A stretch of 64,000 nucleotides of DNA, from NCBI RefSeq assembly GCF_037963865.1, contig NZ_CP150170.1, forward strand, positions 5,022,001 to 5,086,000, given 5' to 3'. Below the pieces are notes generated by a model that was not told the DNA's origin, did no database searches, and saw only the letters and a program-made list of their open reading frames with translations. Below are positions 62,470 through 64,000 of this stretch, piece by piece (within the stretch, counting starts at the first letter, position 1; every line of letters begins with the position of its first letter). A program made the position numbers and the translations under genes. The stretch is from Paenibacillus sp. FSL R10-2734 (GTDB taxonomy: Bacteria; Bacillota; Bacilli; Paenibacillales; Paenibacillaceae).

Positions 62470-64000
62470 TCAGATCCGTCCCAGCAGGGCGAAGACAACT
62501 TTCGCAGCTTCTGCGTGGGTAAGCTGTGAATCCGGGTCGAACTTGTTACTTGTCTTTCCGTTCAACAGACCGGATGCGGTGGCTTCTTTAACAGCATCGG
62601 CCGCCCAGAGTGAAATACTGGATTCATCCGCGTAGTGGTTGGCAGCGGTTAGCGTTCCGGTAGGAGCTTCGGTGTGAAGCTTATACGCACGGATCAGCAA
62701 AACAGCCATTTCCTCTCTGGTGATAAAATCGTCCAATCCCAACTTGTCGCTGCCTTTACCAATCACGATGCCTGCCTGTGCAGCGGCGGCCATCTCGGTT
62801 TCATATGATGCTTCAGCTGGATTTAGCTGAAGCAGCCTAACCAGCATCGCGGCAAACTCGCCACGCGTTACCACTCTGGCCGGCTCAAACTTATCAGAAC
62901 CCGTAGCTATAATCTGCTTCGCCGACAATGATTGTATCGCCGTGAAAGCCCAGTGGAGGTTGCTCACATCTGAGTAGATAACTTTATACTCCAGTGCGCC
63001 ATAACGATCGGACCTCCCCACCTCTGCAGCTATCGTGCCGCTTGCTGTTCTCCCATTTACATAGGTAAGGCTATAATCATCTCCGATCCGATAGATACCA
63101 GTCATATCGGTATTCACATTAAAGGTAAGCGTTACCGGCTTCGTGAACGTTGGCAGCAATTTCAGCTTTCCTTGATTAGAAATAACCGACACGTTGAAAT
63201 CATATAACAACCCAGTCAATCGGATGTTGCTGTTATTTTTCTGTGCACCCGTCAGCAAAACATTAGCAGCAGATGGTTCCACCATGGAAGCAGTGATCTG
63301 AAGCTGTGCTTGTTCGAAACCTGACTCCTTCATAGCCTTTTGTGCTTCAATTAAGACTTCAACCGGAAGCTCGACCGTAACCTGATCAAATTTGATTTGT
63401 ATACCTGCATCGCCGGTAATCTCGGCAGCTCGGATTGGAAGAAGTACTTTCTTCACAGCTTTGTTCACTGAAAGTGTAACTTTACCCTCACTTGTCACTT
63501 TCAGGCTGTTCTCGTCAAATACAGCAACCGATTCATCCTTCGGCTTCACAGTGGGACCTCCAACTGTGATCCCACCTCCCGATGTATTTTCATTACTAGG
63601 TGTTGGTGTTGGTGTTGGTGTTGGTGTTGGTGTTGGTTCTGCATCAACATCTTTGCTTGTAAGGATCTGATATCCCCAAGGCTCAAGTGTAAACTCTTGT
63701 TCCGATGTGATCTCCGTACGCGACTGGACAAAATAATTGTAATAACTTCCTGCCAAGTCTTCCGCCTGTACAGTTGCTTTACGCTCCACATCAGACAGAT
63801 TCAGGATAACGATCACTTTGTTGCCATCCTTCACCCGCTCAAAGGCCAGCACATGTTCATCATTCACAGATAAATATTTGATTTCTCCGCCTTCGCTGCC
63901 GTTCCAAAGCGCAGGATTATCTTTCTTAATTTGAATAAGCTGTTTGTACAATGTCTGCTTGGACAAATCACTCCAGTCGATTTCATCCTTTTCGAAAAAT
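62470..64000 (-). CDS. S-layer-anchored GH13 amylase, C-terminal part (continues beyond window)
   Basis: The reading frame is open from the right edge of the window, so this is the C-terminal about 510 residues. It begins within the end of a GH13 catalytic region (LYKQLIQIKKDNPALWNG and the C-domain VIVILNLSDVERKATV). A Pro-Thr linker follows (repeat PTPTPTP), then a beta-rich domain of about 200 residues, and three SLH repeats to the end (ATGSDKFEPARVVTRGEFAA, VIGKGSDKLGLDDFITREEM, LLNGKTSNKFDPDSQLTHAE). SLH domains attach to pyruvylated wall polymer, so the enzyme sits on the cell surface and degrades starch or a related alpha-glucan for the downstream transporter. Confidence 0.88.
   Translation of the reverse strand, partial: FFEKDEIDWSDLSKQTLYKQLIQIKKDNPALWNGSEGGEIKYLSVNDEHVLAFERVKDGNKVIVILNLSDVERKATVQAEDLAGSYYNYFVQSRTEITSEQEFTLEPWGYQILTSKDVDAEPTPTPTPTPTPTPSNENTSGGGITVGGPTVKPKDESVAVFDENSLKVTSEGKVTLSVNKAVKKVLLPIRAAEITGDAGIQIKFDQVTVELPVEVLIEAQKAMKESGFEQAQLQITASMVEPSAANVLLTGAQKNNSNIRLTGLLYDFNVSVISNQGKLKLLPTFTKPVTLTFNVNTDMTGIYRIGDDYSLTYVNGRTASGTIAAEVGRSDRYGALEYKVIYSDVSNLHWAFTAIQSLSAKQIIATGSDKFEPARVVTRGEFAAMLVRLLQLNPAEASYETEMAAAAQAGIVIGKGSDKLGLDDFITREEMAVLLIRAYKLHTEAPTGTLTAANHYADESSISLWAADAVKEATASGLLNGKTSNKFDPDSQLTHAEAAKVVFALLGRI

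Noticed and set aside
63392..63670. Gly/Val-rich frame antisense to the SLH-amylase linker
   Set aside because: Same explanation as above: opposite strand of a Pro-Thr linker.

Overview
The window looks like a chromosomal segment of a Paenibacillus or close relative. The GC content is moderate, Shine-Dalgarno sequences are strong (AGGAGG type), and TTG/GTG starts are common. Most genes are Firmicute families, and the carbohydrate content is typical of Paenibacillus: a GH87 alpha-1,3-glucanase, an S-layer-anchored amylase, LacI/AraC-controlled ABC and glycosidase loci, and a rha operon with a Bacillus-type rhaEW. I saw no rRNA, tRNA, CRISPR array, prophage or intact insertion sequence.

Layout. 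1-5.6 kb: end of a lipoprotein gene, cysK, and a large secreted multidomain GH87 glucanase with a candidate cre box and mini-ORF upstream. 5.6-16 kb: stress, regulatory and metabolic genes (Crp/Fnr, an SgrR-like regulator, a compact kinase/lipoprotein/GNAT/DinB cluster, an orphan histidine kinase, an ACT-domain malic enzyme, a YhdH-type quinone oxidoreductase, and a cupin with a Met/Asn/Pro repeat tail). 16-26 kb: an alpha/beta hydrolase, an Excalibur protein, a FetAB-like transporter, a cytoplasmic GH9, a small alarmone synthetase, a LOG protein, a MazG-like protein and an HD-GYP protein. 26.5-39.2 kb: signal peptidase I, many small membrane or hypothetical proteins, Amj, Nudix, LrgAB, a nitroreductase/HxlR divergent pair and a Vat-type acetyltransferase. 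This stretch also holds a candidate type I toxin-like locus (about 33.4-33.6 kb) and a promoter-plus-terminator leader (about 30.0 kb).

39.3-48.6 kb is the best integrated unit. On the minus strand the order is rhaEW - rhaR - lutA - lutB - lutC - rhaB - rhaA. Rhamnose is isomerised, phosphorylated and cleaved. The L-lactaldehyde is expected to be oxidised to L-lactate by the dehydrogenase half of RhaEW, and LutABC would take lactate to pyruvate. A 51-bp tandem array of seven copies sits between rhaB and rhaA. 49-52 kb holds a hydrolase, a TIM-barrel isomerase that seems to start at ATC, and a glycosyltransferase. 52-64 kb is a second carbohydrate region: AraC and GH30 (divergent), then on the minus strand SLH-anchored GH13, LacI, a GH13 gene reduced by internal deletion, two ABC permeases, a solute-binding lipoprotein and GH31.

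Outside genes, two intergenic regions (about 17.0-17.2 and 48.7-48.9 kb) carry different degenerate 21-bp motifs in nearly the same geometry: two inverted and two direct copies, spaced about 50, 61 and 50 bp. This architecture, the overlapping small ORF pair at 33.5 kb and the ATC start are the observations I would follow up first.
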